Shown piece by piece: positions 1 to 12,700 of a stretch of DNA of 64,000 bases. The notes below the pieces were generated by a model. It was not told the origin of the DNA and searched no databases. It saw nothing but the letters and a program-made list of their open reading frames with translations. The stretch comes from Diprion similis. Its lineage: Eukaryota; Arthropoda; Insecta; Hymenoptera; Diprionidae. Each line of letters starts with the position of its first letter. Positions within the stretch are counted from its first letter, which is position 1. Position numbers and translations under genes: made by a program. The DNA lies in the NCBI RefSeq assembly GCF_021155765.1, contig NC_060106.1, forward strand, positions 13,790,031-13,854,030. The letters are read 5' to 3'.

Positions 1-918
1 TTCACCGCATCCATCGCGTCAAGTGTTTTCACCAAGCATTCGACGAGCAGTAAACGTATTTTAAAAAATTGCTCACAATTCCGAAGCACAGTTAAAAAAA
101 CGGCGTCACATTTTTATTCGTTGTTTTACGGTTGGTTAAAAAGTCGGGGTTACCCAGCACAGTTTTTTTTTCTTTTACTTGGTAATTAGCGGATGTGTAG
201 CGTTTATGTCCGGCTGCCAATGCACGATTGTATCTTGACCGTTGTAGAATCTCTGCAGACTTGTAGGGTAGAAAATAATTTTGAAGTAAAAAGAGAACAA
301 TATTTAATAAACTTATTCCGTGTGAAATGTGTGAGAAAACGCGAACACCATTCTCGTCCTATACGATCCTACGGGGTGATAATATATCAGCTTCGCGAAT
401 CCAGTAAAAATTTGAAGAAACTTTTTTTATTACTCGCGAGGGAAAGTTAGTCGCGATGGGTTGAAAGCATGAATAGGATCAGGTGTCTGTGATTTTTTTT
501 TTACTCTCTTTCTCCTCGTCTTCTACTTTAAGTTTTCGCAAGACAAGAAGTCGGCTATAAAGTTACGCAATCTCTATGTATGTATAAAGTTCAGGTTCAA
601 GTTTCCGTTCGACTATTATTATATCTATGCTGCTAAAAGGGCGCCGCGAAAGCAACGAATGATTATGTCTTTGCTGAAGTATAAAGAGCGGATATATCTA
701 TCGAACAAGCGGCGCGAGAAAATTGATTTAGATTTATCTCTTTCCCTTCTCATTTCACTCAAAATCAACTCTAGTAGTCGATACTGCGTTCGACCCACCC
801 GCCCGTTCTAAATCACCACCAAGACACCAACTGTCAAAACCCGACTGAAGATCACTAAAGTGCGGTTATTTAACCGTCTTGCGAACGCATGCTGGACGGG
901 CTGCGTTTTAAAACCGCA

Positions 919-1266
919 CTAAACGACGGCAGATCCGCAAGAGCGACGATCCTCATCCTCCTCCGCCCCGGCTTCGCCCTCGCCACCTTTCAGTTCTATA
1001 AATTCGGCCATGTTTATTTGGCCAGCTAAAGCAGATGGTAGGCATGCCACTGGTTTACGATTAATAAGTTTCTCCTCCTCTAGCTCCGTCTGCACTCTCC
1101 TCGCTCTCTCGATCGGCAAGTGCCCTTGTCGCGTCCCTCGGCATTCCAATCGCGATATCTCTACGTCATCCCCGGAGCTGATTTCCCGCATTTCCGGCCT
1201 AAGACGAGAATTCGCTGAAGTTTCCACGGTGGAAAGCAGGCGTGCGATGTTCCTGCATCGATTCAA
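919..1266 (-). CDS. Possible exon or small ORF on the minus strand (unrecognised)
   Basis: An open frame of 115 codons reads on the minus strand and ends at a stop near 919. The translation has an ordinary soluble composition: an Arg-rich first half, a charged stretch around LEEEKLINRKP, and a strongly acidic Glu/Gly tail before the stop. There is no in-frame ATG at the beginning, so if real it would be a terminal exon. A possible acceptor (gtgcag) lies just upstream on that strand. I do not recognise a domain and no partner exon was found, so chance remains likely. Confidence 0.2.
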   Translation of the reverse strand: MNRCRNIARLLSTVETSANSRLRPEMREISSGDDVEISRLECRGTRQGHLPIERARRVQTELEEEKLINRKPVACLPSALAGQINMAEFIELKGGEGEAGAEEDEDRRSCGSAVV

Positions 1267-2086
1267 TCAAAACTGCACGCTGTTTTAACCCAAGGTGGAA
1301 TAACGCCGTTATCAATTCACGAATTAGTGCTCGCGCTCCAGCAGCCGCTTGCCATTACGCTAATCAATATTGCGAAATTTTCAGCGTTTTCATAGCTCGT
1401 CACGCTCACGCTCGCCGAGTTTTCTCAGGATCTCCGCGTGTTATAATGCTGCGTGGGACGTGCACGTTTGTTGAAACAGTGTTAAACAAATATTTATAAA
1501 ATGTACCTGAATTGAATAGATCCGTCAACGCGGTTCGCCATCTGCGGAAACAATGGCACACAATACTTGTTCGTCAACTTCGGGTGGGCGTTGGAGCTTC
1601 TACAGGGGTAGATAAACGTGTAAAGTTGACGAATGAATCAGGAGAATGGACGGAATGTTTCTCGCTAACGTAGCAGCCGTGCTCGGAATGTACCTACCTA
1701 TGTTGAGGAATGACTTTGAAAGCGTTTCCCTGATCTGGGCGGTGGTTGTAGAATTTTTGGAACACCCCGAAGACTTTTTTTTCAAAGTTTTCAACGAACT
1801 CTGCGCCTGTAATTCACGCGATTGAAAGATTTCCAATGCAAGAAAAGTCCTGTAAGTAGGTCGGCTGTGGTCTCGTAATTCTCTGATGTAATAAAGCTTG
1901 GAAAAAATCCGTTATACAATTTTTATAGATCCATTGGAATGGAAAATTTGGTACAGTAATAATATTTAGACGATAGGTCAACACTACGGCATATCGCATT
2001 TGCTAGATTCACCTAGGTAAACAATTTTAGTACCGTTATAACTTTTTTCTTCCCTTGAATTTCTTCTTTCTTCCATTTGCCTCTTC

Positions 2087-2097
2087 TATTTATAAAG
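2087..2097 (+). promoter_or_regulatory. TATA-like box upstream of small ORF
   Basis: TATTTATAAAG lies about 120 bases upstream of the in-frame ATG at 2216. A TATA box would place a start site near 2120. This is suggestive only. Confidence 0.2.
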
Positions 2098-2215
2098 CCT
2101 CGCGGGCATATCGTGTCCTTTGCATGAGTCATCGACTCGGTGCGATTTCGAAGAAGCTGGAACTTATCGATGACCGAAAGACGTGAAGGAAAATTTTACT
2201 CGTAATCGCTCTAAA

Positions 2216-2431
2216 ATGCGGGTGAGCCAACGAGTTTTTCTCTGTTTGTTTCTCTTTCTTTCGTTTTTCGTGCTAACGAGAAGAGGTGCTGCGGGTGATT
2301 ATAATTTAAACGGCATGGTTTCTCTGAACCATAAATTCCACAGAAAAGAATTAAGTGTTTGCTTTAAGTTTTACAACAATAAATCCATTAACGATTCAAA
2401 TCAAAATATTCGCATAAAAATTATGAACTGA
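2216..2431 (+). CDS. Candidate small secreted peptide ORF (unrecognised)
   Basis: From the ATG at 2216 the frame encodes 71 residues. The first roughly 24 look like a signal peptide: a basic start (MRVSQR), a hydrophobic Leu/Phe core and an Ala-Ala-Gly exit. The mature part would be about 45 residues, Lys/Asn-rich with a single Cys. A TATA-like box lies about 120 bases upstream. Against it, GTGAGC just after the ATG could be a splice donor, and the mature part is AT-rich without a family signature. It could equally be a chance ORF or a leading exon. Confidence 0.22.
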   Translation: MRVSQRVFLCLFLFLSFFVLTRRGAAGDYNLNGMVSLNHKFHRKELSVCFKFYNNKSINDSNQNIRIKIMN

Positions 2432-3591
2432 ATAACGATAAAGAGAGCGGAAAATTAACAGCCAAGCCCCTAAGGTACAGATATAAAAAATGTATAAAAT
2501 TAAATTGGAACGAGTAGGCTAAAATAGGAAATTTAGCAAATTTTATTTAAATTTGTCTTATACGTATCTATAATCACAGCTTGAAAGTGGTAAACGATCG
2601 TGATCGCTATGAGGTTTGAATCGGTGAGAAAAGTCTTGGCGAAAATGAAAAGAAAAGAAAGGACAAAACTAGTATGCATTTGTATAATAATTAATTCGAG
2701 TATAGATACAATCTGTATAATGTATTGATTTTCATGAGGGAAAATTAATAACGTACATGCCGGTGAAACGAGAAGATCGGCTGCGGGGTGGACATTCCGC
2801 AATCTCGTTGATCACTCGGTAAACACGAGAGAGGGTGGGTAAATAACAATCTATGGGGGGAAAAGAGCGAGATTGAGAAATATTAGTGAAGAGCAGGTAC
2901 ATGCGGCTGGTACATCGGGACGCGTTTATGGGAGATAAATAGCGATATCTGTTGGGCACGGGCGATTAGGCCGCATATCCGTCTTTAGGTACCCACGCTC
3001 GGTGCGGGTAGATCGGCGTACGTACCCTCTAATCCTTCCCGGTGTAAGAATCTACTTTGCCGGCGTCGTCGTGAGGGCCGTGAATCGGGTCGAGTTATCG
3101 GGAGCGACGACGACGGTTGCAGGGAAGAGGGGTTTCCATGACGACGCCGTCGGCCGTCGACCGTCGACACTGGACCAGAGACGCAAGCGCCGCGACGCGG
3201 CTCGACGGTGGCGCTTCGGAGTGCCTCCGGAGAGGCAGACACTGCGGTGAGGACGCCGCCCGTCGTGCCTCACCTCCTGGTGCAGTTGTCTCGCGTCGTG
3301 TCGCGTGCAGTCCGTCTCGTTGTCCCGGGAAAGGAGTGCAGCTCGCGAGTGCCGACGATGACGGGCATAGCGCCGGGTTCGGACAGGTAGTGATCGCCTC
3401 CCGACGGACGGCCGTCGCGCCGAGCCGACGACGCGAGGATCCTCGAGCCATCGGTTCCACATACACACACACATTCGATCGATATCGCCCCACGGGCGAG
3501 GCAGCCACGCGGTATGTCGGGGACCCCGAGGCCTGGGCCCTTGGGGACGCGGGGTCACCCGGGGCCCGTCACGCGGCACCAGGAAATCGCC

Positions 3592-3735
3592 ATGAACCCC
3601 CGCGCTCTCGCGGTTTCTGGCAACGCCACCGCCCTGCCGCCGCCGACGACGACGACGACAACGACGACGACGACGCTCCTGCCGCCGTCGTCCACTCTCC
3701 CGAGGCTGAGTCCCGCCGGCATCCTTCATCCCCAG
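3592..3735 (+). CDS. PDZ-PH gene, coding exon 1
   Basis: Begins with ATG in the context aatcgccATGaa and contains a poly-Thr run encoded by ACG repeats. It ends in HPQ at a CAG|GTCAGC donor, phase 0. An upstream in-frame ATG at 3514 would add 26 Gly/Pro-rich residues. Confidence 0.6.
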
Positions 3736-6700
3736 GTCAGCCACCCCGTCTCCGCTTCCGCCACCCCCTACTTTAATTACGGTCAATTACCCGAGGCGTT
3801 CCTCGGCCCCGCGGATCCGTCTCTCTTTACGTCTCGCGCCTTTTCATCTCGACGACTTGCCCACGAAAGTTTGAGACTCCGTGTCCTCGCACCCTCTCTA
3901 AGAGTCGGCGAGAAAATATCATCCTACGCTGGGCGAAAGGGGTGTAGCTTAATAGGACCCGACGCCTTAAGTTACTGCCTGGTTAATCTGACTCCGAGCA
4001 CTTCGCACACGTACTAACTTGAATAATTAAATTCAAGATGTATGATGTAGCTGCTCTCCGATTTAATTATCGCGCGTCTGCGGGAGCTCGCGGTTCTTGG
4101 GAAAATTAATGTCGTGTTTTCCTTTTTTCTTTTTCCTTTTTTCGCCGCAAAATTAAGTACACCGGGTGTACACAGATACATATTTATTTCAGGAAAACCA
4201 CGATTCACTTGACGTACCTCGAATAACAAAACCCACGGGTGCTTTTGTCTCGGGATTCAGCCATTTACCTGCAACTCAGCTTCTGATCTCCGTCTATCGT
4301 GCGGTTGACAGAATCGCCGCGGGCATTCACTGATTACTTTAATCCGCAGACACGGCGTGCATGTCCGATACCAACCGCGCTGTTCACCCTAGAGCCTTAA
4401 TGCCTTTAGGTGAGATCGCTGCATCACCGCTCTGCAATGGGTATTATGCGCAAGTTTCAAACCGATTATACGCCAGCCCGTGGAGTCTATGAGCCTGCAG
4501 GCTAGGCTTCTTTAATTACCACATATTCAAGTACAATCACCTCTTGAATGCAGAGGAGCGCGATATTCCTGACAATAGATCCAATGTAGATATCTTCGTT
4601 TAATAGGACTCTCGCTAATTAATACCCCTGGTTCACATTTGTCCTGTTAAATAGCTTCTGCTTCGTTTTACAGATAGAGAAGCGCGTCTTTATGGGGAAG
4701 AATTCACTTCAATTTCTTCCAGTAAAACAGAGTTTACTACTTACTTAATATCACGGTAGTTGAAAAAAATTTCGGCAATATTTTCAAGGAATACCGTTTC
4801 GCCAAATTATCTCTTCGAAGCTTTACATTCGTCCTCGATCTATTATTTTTTTCTCCACTTTCGCTGAGGGATTTTGTATAATCTTTCATAGACGTATTTT
4901 GTCAAGGATCGCACGAGTAACTAAGGGCGACTTTCGCGAGATACAATTTCGTTTCGAAATCGAAGCTCTTGGGAATCCGATACGAATATCCTCCGATAAC
5001 ACGATCGAATCATTTGCAGCAAGACCAAAAATGCCCATGCATAACAAAAGACGATGAATTTCTGATTTCTTTTTGGTGAATACGGTAAAAATTTTCTATA
5101 AAAAATGTTAATTATAATATATAATATTGAACCGTAGGACAATCATTACTTTATTTTGAAATGCTTTGCCTTTTCGGCGCAGTGTGTTGACTCGACGAAA
5201 CTAAAAATGGTAAGAAACGCAAAACTCCTATTTTCGGTGCGGCAAACTACACATTTGAATAGAGAGACTACGAGAGAAACTATGTAGACTATTTACGCAG
5301 CATATTTTATTCAGTATCCCCTGACACCAGGGCTTTTATCTCAGGCGTCTCAAATCATAAAAACGAAGGTTCAGAGATCTGCCTTATCATCGATTAAGCT
5401 TTAAACGAGCAGCAAGCTGGCGCAATAAGGCGGCGTCGTTAAAAGATTAATTTCAGCCAAACAAGTTGTTTGCGAAAAGAGCCAAGACACTTGCCTCGTA
5501 GGTATAACATCCACCCTCCCTGTCAACGAACAAATGAAGAAAAATAATAATTCGACTCTCAACGGTGGGCGTGCAGGTGGACGTCTCGACGCAGGCCGAC
5601 CTCCACGGTGTTGGAGGGCTGCACGGGGATTGGGGAGAGCGTCGGGCGACGCCGCTTTACTCGCGCGAGGACATCAAGGAGCAGTACTGCATAACAAACC
5701 GGCAGCTGGACGCAGTAGAAAGGTCCGGGGGTGGGATATTCGGGTGCCTCTCTTCGCGGGGTCCGTCGCCTTGCGCCTCGGCGAGGACGTCCCTCCTATC
5801 GGCTTGCGTCCGGGGGGCACCAAGCGAGGAGAATCTCTTCGACGCGCCGTACCCGAGGACGTTTTACCATCAGCCCCACCCGGGGCAGGCGAGGGGCCAG
5901 CAGGGAAGGTACGACACGGACGAGGAGGACTACCCGGATAATTCCTACTTCCGCCGACGACCGACTTCCTTTTGCACGACTCCTGATCCTAAAAGGTAAG
6001 CGACGAATCGTTTCCCGAGGTGTTCAATCCTCCCTTAGTGTCATCATGCTGTGGCAGGGCTTTGGTATCCTACTGTTAGAACGAGGCGTTGCAACGACTC
6101 CCGACGCCTTCGCGAAATACGGTCGTTTAGGAGGACCCTGCGCAAGAGTTAACGTTCGTTGAGTCGCTGCCAAATGGCGATTGAAACGGTCATTATACTC
6201 TGCAGACTCGACGCGTCTCGACTTCGTAAACAACCCGCATCTACCCCGTCAGAGAGTCCCTTCTCTATTCATCGATCGAAAAATTGTTTCCAACTACAGA
6301 GACGCGACGCTCGCTAACCGGACTAATTCATCATTCCTGATGGCATGCGGCTACGATCTCGCTCAATGAAATGCTCCAGTTTTTGTTGAAAATTATTTCT
6401 CAATTCGGCGGACACTGCAACCACTCATAGCACATTTGCAAGAACCTCACGTTGCACTGTGAACGGGCAATAAATCATAGCCAGTATCGTACCCACAGAT
6501 CATTCAGCCTGCAACATCAGCGCAGCTCCAAAAGGCTCCCAGCACCGTCATGCATCGGCAGAGTGGCCAGAGTATAGCCTGCAATTACAGCGAAAGTTGG
6601 CACTCGCTCGGTGTTGGTATTTATGCCCAGATTCTCGCAGCCGCAATAAATTTATCGAGTGCTCTGCATTGCCACCCTGCATCCCTTTAACTCCAGTTTT

Positions 6701-9700
6701 ATACACCAACTTGTAGCTCTATTTGGCAACTCGTATCGCCGCCTCCCGCGCATGCCGATCACAATCCTGCCTGGTGTTCGCTTTAATTTGTCTCATAATC
6801 AATGGCGTGCAAGGCCACAATTGACCTTGATACGAAATTTCGACCAAAGCGAGGCCTCGATATCTTTAAGTCTTGGTGTGAGATCGAGGTCACGTAGCGG
6901 GTTCGGGAACGGATCTCATCGCGAGTTCGGCCGTAATGCTAGAGAAGAGAATGTCCCGGTTATAACGCGGTCTCGCCGAATCACATTTATATGCAGGTTT
7001 ATACCCACGCTCGATTCTTCACATACGAGCAGCCGCCACGTAGATGTGTATTATAGGCAGCGTTGGCAGCTGTGGGATTGAAGAGCCGCTTCTGTTGGGT
7101 ATGTGCTTTAGAATCAAGCGAAGATGTTTACTTTCACGGAGCTTTTATTCCCTGAGTCTAAAGAGGAATTGGGTAAAAGCTGAGCGATGTTGTTGGGTAT
7201 TTTCTCGGCAAGCACCGCACGCGGGTAACCCTATACCTAAGCTGCGTCTACTCCTAACTGCAATTTAACGCTAGCACTAACCACGTCCCAGTGCTCCCTT
7301 AGCTTCCAATAAACTTAACCGAGACTTATTGCTCCGAGTGATTGGAGTATCGGATGAGGGAGAAGCGTCGGGAGGTCAGGATGGGTCGAAACCCCAGCTC
7401 TTCGCCCGAAGGTCGCGGTAATTCCACACCGGGCAGGCTGAGCTGCAATGCGAAGCCTGAAGCTCTGTTACCTGTTGGACGAATGTAGCTCACAATTAGT
7501 TTTAATTATTAATCACGCGACTTGAGAGTCTTGCACTTCCCGCGACATCCGTGAGCCGTGGCCTACATACCGATGCCGTGGATCAAGTGATCAGGGACTA
7601 ATTGTAAGAAGGTCCATCTATCGAAACGGATCCATGGGGATGAATTGCGATTAATTATTGAAGGTACACGTGGGTACCGGAGGACGAGGAGTCGACGCGA
7701 CTGGAGGGTCCTCGACCCGTCTTACCGCCCACTCTTACCGCGCCAACCTCGATCAACCATCGCCCCGCACCCCAGCAGCCACCGCGACCGAAGCACGTCA
7801 GCTTCGCGAGGTCCCATACCCTGACGTCTTTCGAGGTACCACGATCCAGAAGCCCCCCGAGGTCCCACGAACGTCTCATTGACTCTCAGCCGACTATGCA
7901 AGGATCCCTTTCCGCCGTTCTACCCTTGACGCACACCTACGCTAACTCTGGAGACCCTCGTGTTCTGGTACTCGGTAAGTCAAGGGCCAATGGCTTTGGT
8001 TGGTAGTTCGATAAGAGCGGATGAAGAAGAAGAAAAAACAGTTCATAAAAAAAGAGAAGAAAGTGGCACAATTTCATTGTTTCTTTGCCTGTTCTTTCAC
8101 GAACCGCGCGAGAAGCCACTTGATTCGTGAGTCTGGATTGTCTGGTGGGCGTTAGTGTTGCCCGGGGGGGTGATCTTAATCTAATCGTTTTTGTTGTCCC
8201 GTGAAAGAAAAACCACCGAAACGTGGAGTGATGAAGACTCAGGCCACGCAGACTGAAGTTCCTCAAGGTCTACGAGGGCGAGTGGCTCCCATAACACTTA
8301 GCCCGAGGACGATTCATCGGGTGAAGATGGTCTCCCAGGGTGCTCAGACGAACGGAATTTTAAATGGACGTAAACTGACAAAGAGCTACTCGGAGGCCGG
8401 ACAGTTAGGAACGCCCTTGGGAGCAACTTCACCCGGCGGCACTCCCATCAATGGCAACACAGATATTGAGCATGAACCTCTCCAGAGGACGCAGTCCGAG
8501 GAACCACCGAGGTCACCGTTTTTGGTCAACACTCCACCAACTTCTCTAACGCCGATCCCTCAACCCTCTGTCGACGACCGGGTGAACGGAGAATCGGACA
8601 ACGCGATAAACCAGGTGAGGATTCGAGTGATAGTTTTCATATCTATCCACCACTCCTAAGACTAAGACCTTCGCATCTTCCGATCCCTGCACTTTAGGCT
8701 GATCAGAGACTCGTTGACTCGGACAACGAGGAAATTTTGATCGACTTTAAACCGGCTCCGATTTCCCCTCGTACCCGGAGCAGCCTCAGTCAAACGCCAC
8801 GGCCGTGCAGGAGGATAGTTCCGTTGCAAAAGACCCTTTCCGACGGTGAGATTCAGGTTGAACGGCGAGAGTTGATAGGGGAGACGAGTGAGCCAAGCTA
8901 CCCTCACTCGTGCAGAAGAAATCATCACGATCCTTGGAGCAAATCAACCCGAACTCCCATCTTGTTTTCCTCAACCCCTGACGACCTTGCACTTCTGAGG
9001 GCTACGCCACCTGGAGAAGAACACTACGATGAGGTACTTGTATTGCTCAGAGGGCTGGCGTGGCATTGCGCAGAGTGCTTATCGCATTTGTTTCAGGAAT
9101 TTCACGAGAATTTAATCAAACGAGGGCTCTTCCGAAAGAGGAGCGTGTCTCTGGAGGATGGAGTTCAAAATCTAGGTACAGGGCCAACGGTCACGGGCGA
9201 GCCCATACTACCCAGATCACTTCCCACTTCGCCAACGACACCCACTCTGGTATCAGGTCTGTAAATATACTTACGTTTTCATACTTTGAAAATCCGAAAC
9301 TAATTGGACGCAACTTGTCTTTGAGAACAGGCTAGACTCGGGGGACACGGTGATATTTCCGTATTATATAAGCTTCTTAGGTGGAGTAATAAACGCTCCA
9401 GTTAGGCTTTAACTTCCGAGAAAATGTATTATTAGACTAATTGTAAATAAACTCCCTTCCTTTCCTCGTGCACGATGATGAATAGCATTTCAAGCACAGC
9501 TGGAAATTAATGTCAGCTCGTAAATAAACTTGACGCCGAGTCATCTTCGATCTGGGTCCAAACAAATCATAACTTTTGTATTATTCTCAAGATACGCGTC
9601 TTTGTTTGTGAAATTAAATAACCAATCAGTTTGCTTTTTGCATATTCTAAACACCGTAACTGACCGTTTTCCATTCCTTGTTCGGGTCCAATTTGCTTCG

Positions 9701-12700
9701 GTACATTCCATCAACGCCCGGAAATTTCCGCGCAATCATCCGAGTAATCAACTGTAAGTGCTTTATCGCAATATTTCAGGACCTCAGAGGGCGGTGCAAA
9801 GTCCCGGTAGCGTATCATCGAACCGACACCACCTTCATGCGAAGCTCCCAGTCGGCATAATGGGGTCACCGTTTGCTTCGAGTGACTCTTTAGCGAACGA
9901 CGTAACCAGAGACCACAGCGACGGTATATGGAACGAATCTCAAGCCACAGTGTTGCAGGCTGACTCCTTGGCCCTTCTTACGCCTTCCTCCAGAAGAAGA
10001 CACCTTCTGATCCTCCAGCACCAACAACGATCTTCCATGGACACCGAGGCGCTGGACGCCGAAGATGAAATGGAAGTTGGCCCACCGAGTCCCAGGATTC
10101 GTTTAGAGCCAGCCACCCCAGTCAGCCCCGTCCCAAGGTGTGTGATTTCGGTCTGGAATGAAACAAGTTTTAAAAGTCAAAGGATGACGAGACTTACGAG
10201 GTTATTTTTGTTCATTAGCATTGACAATTTCCCGTCGTCCGCACGGAATGGCAGACAACGAAGCGGTCTTCGAAGACGAAGTCCGATACCACCACCGTTG
10301 TCTCAACCGCAGTCCCAGTCATCCAGTGAATTCGGTCTGAGTCTGGTCAGGACGGACTCAGGTCGAACGAATACAGACGTCTCGGAGACGTCAACGACTG
10401 AAGATTACGTGACGGCAAATACTTCTACGGGGACAGGTACGACGACGGGAAACTCTGGGACCACCAGTTCCCGGTCCCGGCATCCTCAACTTCACTCCGG
10501 CGCGGTACCGTCTGCGCCAGCCTCTGCTACAGCCACTGCGGCCGATGGGAGTTCCTTCGAGAGCGCTAGTTCCATTTACAGTCTAGCGCGAAGTGAGGTA
10601 AGAGAAACCTTGATAAGCTATTCGATCAGGTGTCGGGGTGGTTAGGTCGGGTGAGCCCTCTACTTTTATGGACATTTTATAGGAGTTTCTATTCCGGGTG
10701 TATAGGAGATACCGGAGGGGCAAGATACTTCGCTCGTAAAGTCATGAATCTTATTTACGAACACAGAAGGCGGGCTCTTCATCAATACTTTGTCTCGATT
10801 CTAAACTTTTTTTTCCAATAAAATTCTCTTCCTCCGCTTCCCGCGAGCGTGCTAAAAATATACAAAACTTTTTTTCGCTCCGATAAGCTTTCCCCGATAA
10901 AAGTTCATCGAGTGAGAATGACTATACCTGTTTCAGGCCGTCGTCGAAGAGCCTTGCAGTCCACCGGCCATCATTGAAGAATCCGAAGCTTCTCCCGGAA
11001 TCGAACCACCCCCATCTCCGGCTAGATCGACGTCGAGCAGTAGCTCCGGTAGCTATGACCTCGAAGACGCCATGCCGGAACCTCTTCAAGATTCTTACCC
11101 AACTGCACCTCTCAGTGGTGCTGCCTCTGAAACTGAACCAGACCACGATGTGAGCGAATGATTAGCCGCCAAGCGCTACGTGATGACCGAAAATCACTGT
11201 TTCTGATCTTTTAAGTATAGTTGTTACACCTAGCCAATTTCTTTCACGATGGTTTTATCTGTGCAGGAAGAGCGCCGATCAAGTTCTGGCGGTTACGCAG
11301 AGTCACCACCGGATACTCACCTGTGGTCGGAAGAGGAGAGACGTAGACGCCGAAAAACTTTCACCTTGGACTTTCAGCCAGGCGCTGAGGTGGAAAATGG
11401 ACGCGTCGACGGATATATAGAGAATCGGGACGTGAGCCCGACTCCAAGTCACAGGCACAGACTGAGAGGCAAACCGCTTAACACGCGAAGTCCTCATCGG
11501 AACAATAAGAAGAGGGATTCGGCTCAGCAGCAGCAGATCATCAGAAGCCCACAGAAAGACGACTGGCGAGAACCACTCGAAGACGGGACCCACGTCCCTA
11601 CGTCGGATGATTCGAGCTGTAGCCATCGTTACCACCTTCATCATCACCATCACCATCACCATAGGGAAAGCATCGAAGGAGGTAGACACAGGAGGGTGCG
11701 TGAGAGTCCTAGAAGAAAAACGGGAGGCTATATTTCGTCGCGACGGAAAAGCAACGAGGTAAATCATTTTCAGAAGAACACTCACCTTCATGCACTTAAT
11801 TGTCAATTTCAATTCAGGACAAGAACGCGGCGTTGACCGGAAGTCTTCCCAGAAGAAGATCCAGGCCCGTGGAGGAGATTTCTTCAAGTCGACTGAGTCC
11901 TGGTGGACACTATCAACGAAGTCCTGGGCACAACGGACACGCGACGATAATCGTGAAGTCGCCGAGTCCAGAAGCGCGTCTAAAGGCACTGTCAGCCGAG
12001 TCCCTGAGGTCAGTTAGTCCCGGAAGTGACAGCGTCTTTTACAGCGAAGGTGCAGACCACTCCTCTTGCGTTACTGCCAGTCTAGAACCTCTGGACGCAC
12101 CTCATTGTCACCATTGTGGTCGTGAGGTAATTCTGCAAAATTAAATATCGCCACGTAGGTATTGTATACATCCCTATAATAACGAAATACCTCGGCTGAG
12201 CGTGAACCGGAAAGGAATTTTTGTGATATTAGATCCCCTCGGCCTGAATATTCGAAATAAATAAACTTTGAATGAAGACATACATAGTAGAGCAAGTTAT
12301 ACGTCGACCGCTCCATTATCGACTTCCGGCTTTTCGCGGCAGATGAAAGCTTCTTCATCTCTGTATACACGAACTGGCTTTTATATTCTTCGTATCGTTT
12401 TTCGTTACGTATACTTCGTGTTTTTGTATGTGTACGCCTACACTGATCAGCGGTATATGGACATATGCGAACACTGTAAGTGTAGCGCGTGCAAAAGCGG
12501 TGGAAGAAGTGAATTACATTTGAAAGCACGGCTAGAGCGAGGAAAAGCTGTGAACAAAGGAGTACTTGTTTCAAGAATATGTATTTGCCTCGTACGTATC
12601 TAATTTCGACTGTGCAGAGCAAAAGCATATGCAGAGTAGTGACACAGCGACAATTAGAATAATAAACTGAAGGTGCCAATTAGTCGGTCCGAGTCGGTAT

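Larger units (their letters stand above)
1..3513. other. Upstream non-coding region with possible promoter of the PDZ-PH gene
   Basis: No recognised gene. The first 3 kb is mostly AT-rich and contains two weak coding candidates, listed separately (complement of 919-1266, and 2216-2431). From about 3000 to 3513 the sequence becomes strongly GC- and CpG-rich and runs straight into the first coding exon of the PDZ-PH gene. It is therefore the likely promoter and 5' untranslated region of that gene. Long open frames on both strands at 3052-3786 are products of this GC-rich composition rather than genes. Confidence 0.4.

Noticed and set aside
3052..3786. Minus-strand 244-codon and plus-strand 219-codon frames
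   Set aside because: Arg/Pro/Asp-rich shadows of a CpG-rich 5' region; the plus frame does not match the phase of exon 2.
11303..11989. Minus-strand 228-codon frame
   Set aside because: Antisense shadow of exons 10 and 11, spanning an intron of the real gene.
12071..12679. Minus-strand 202-codon frame in intron 11
   Set aside because: No domain, overlaps exon 11 antisense, and a frame of this length is expected by chance about once in a window this size.
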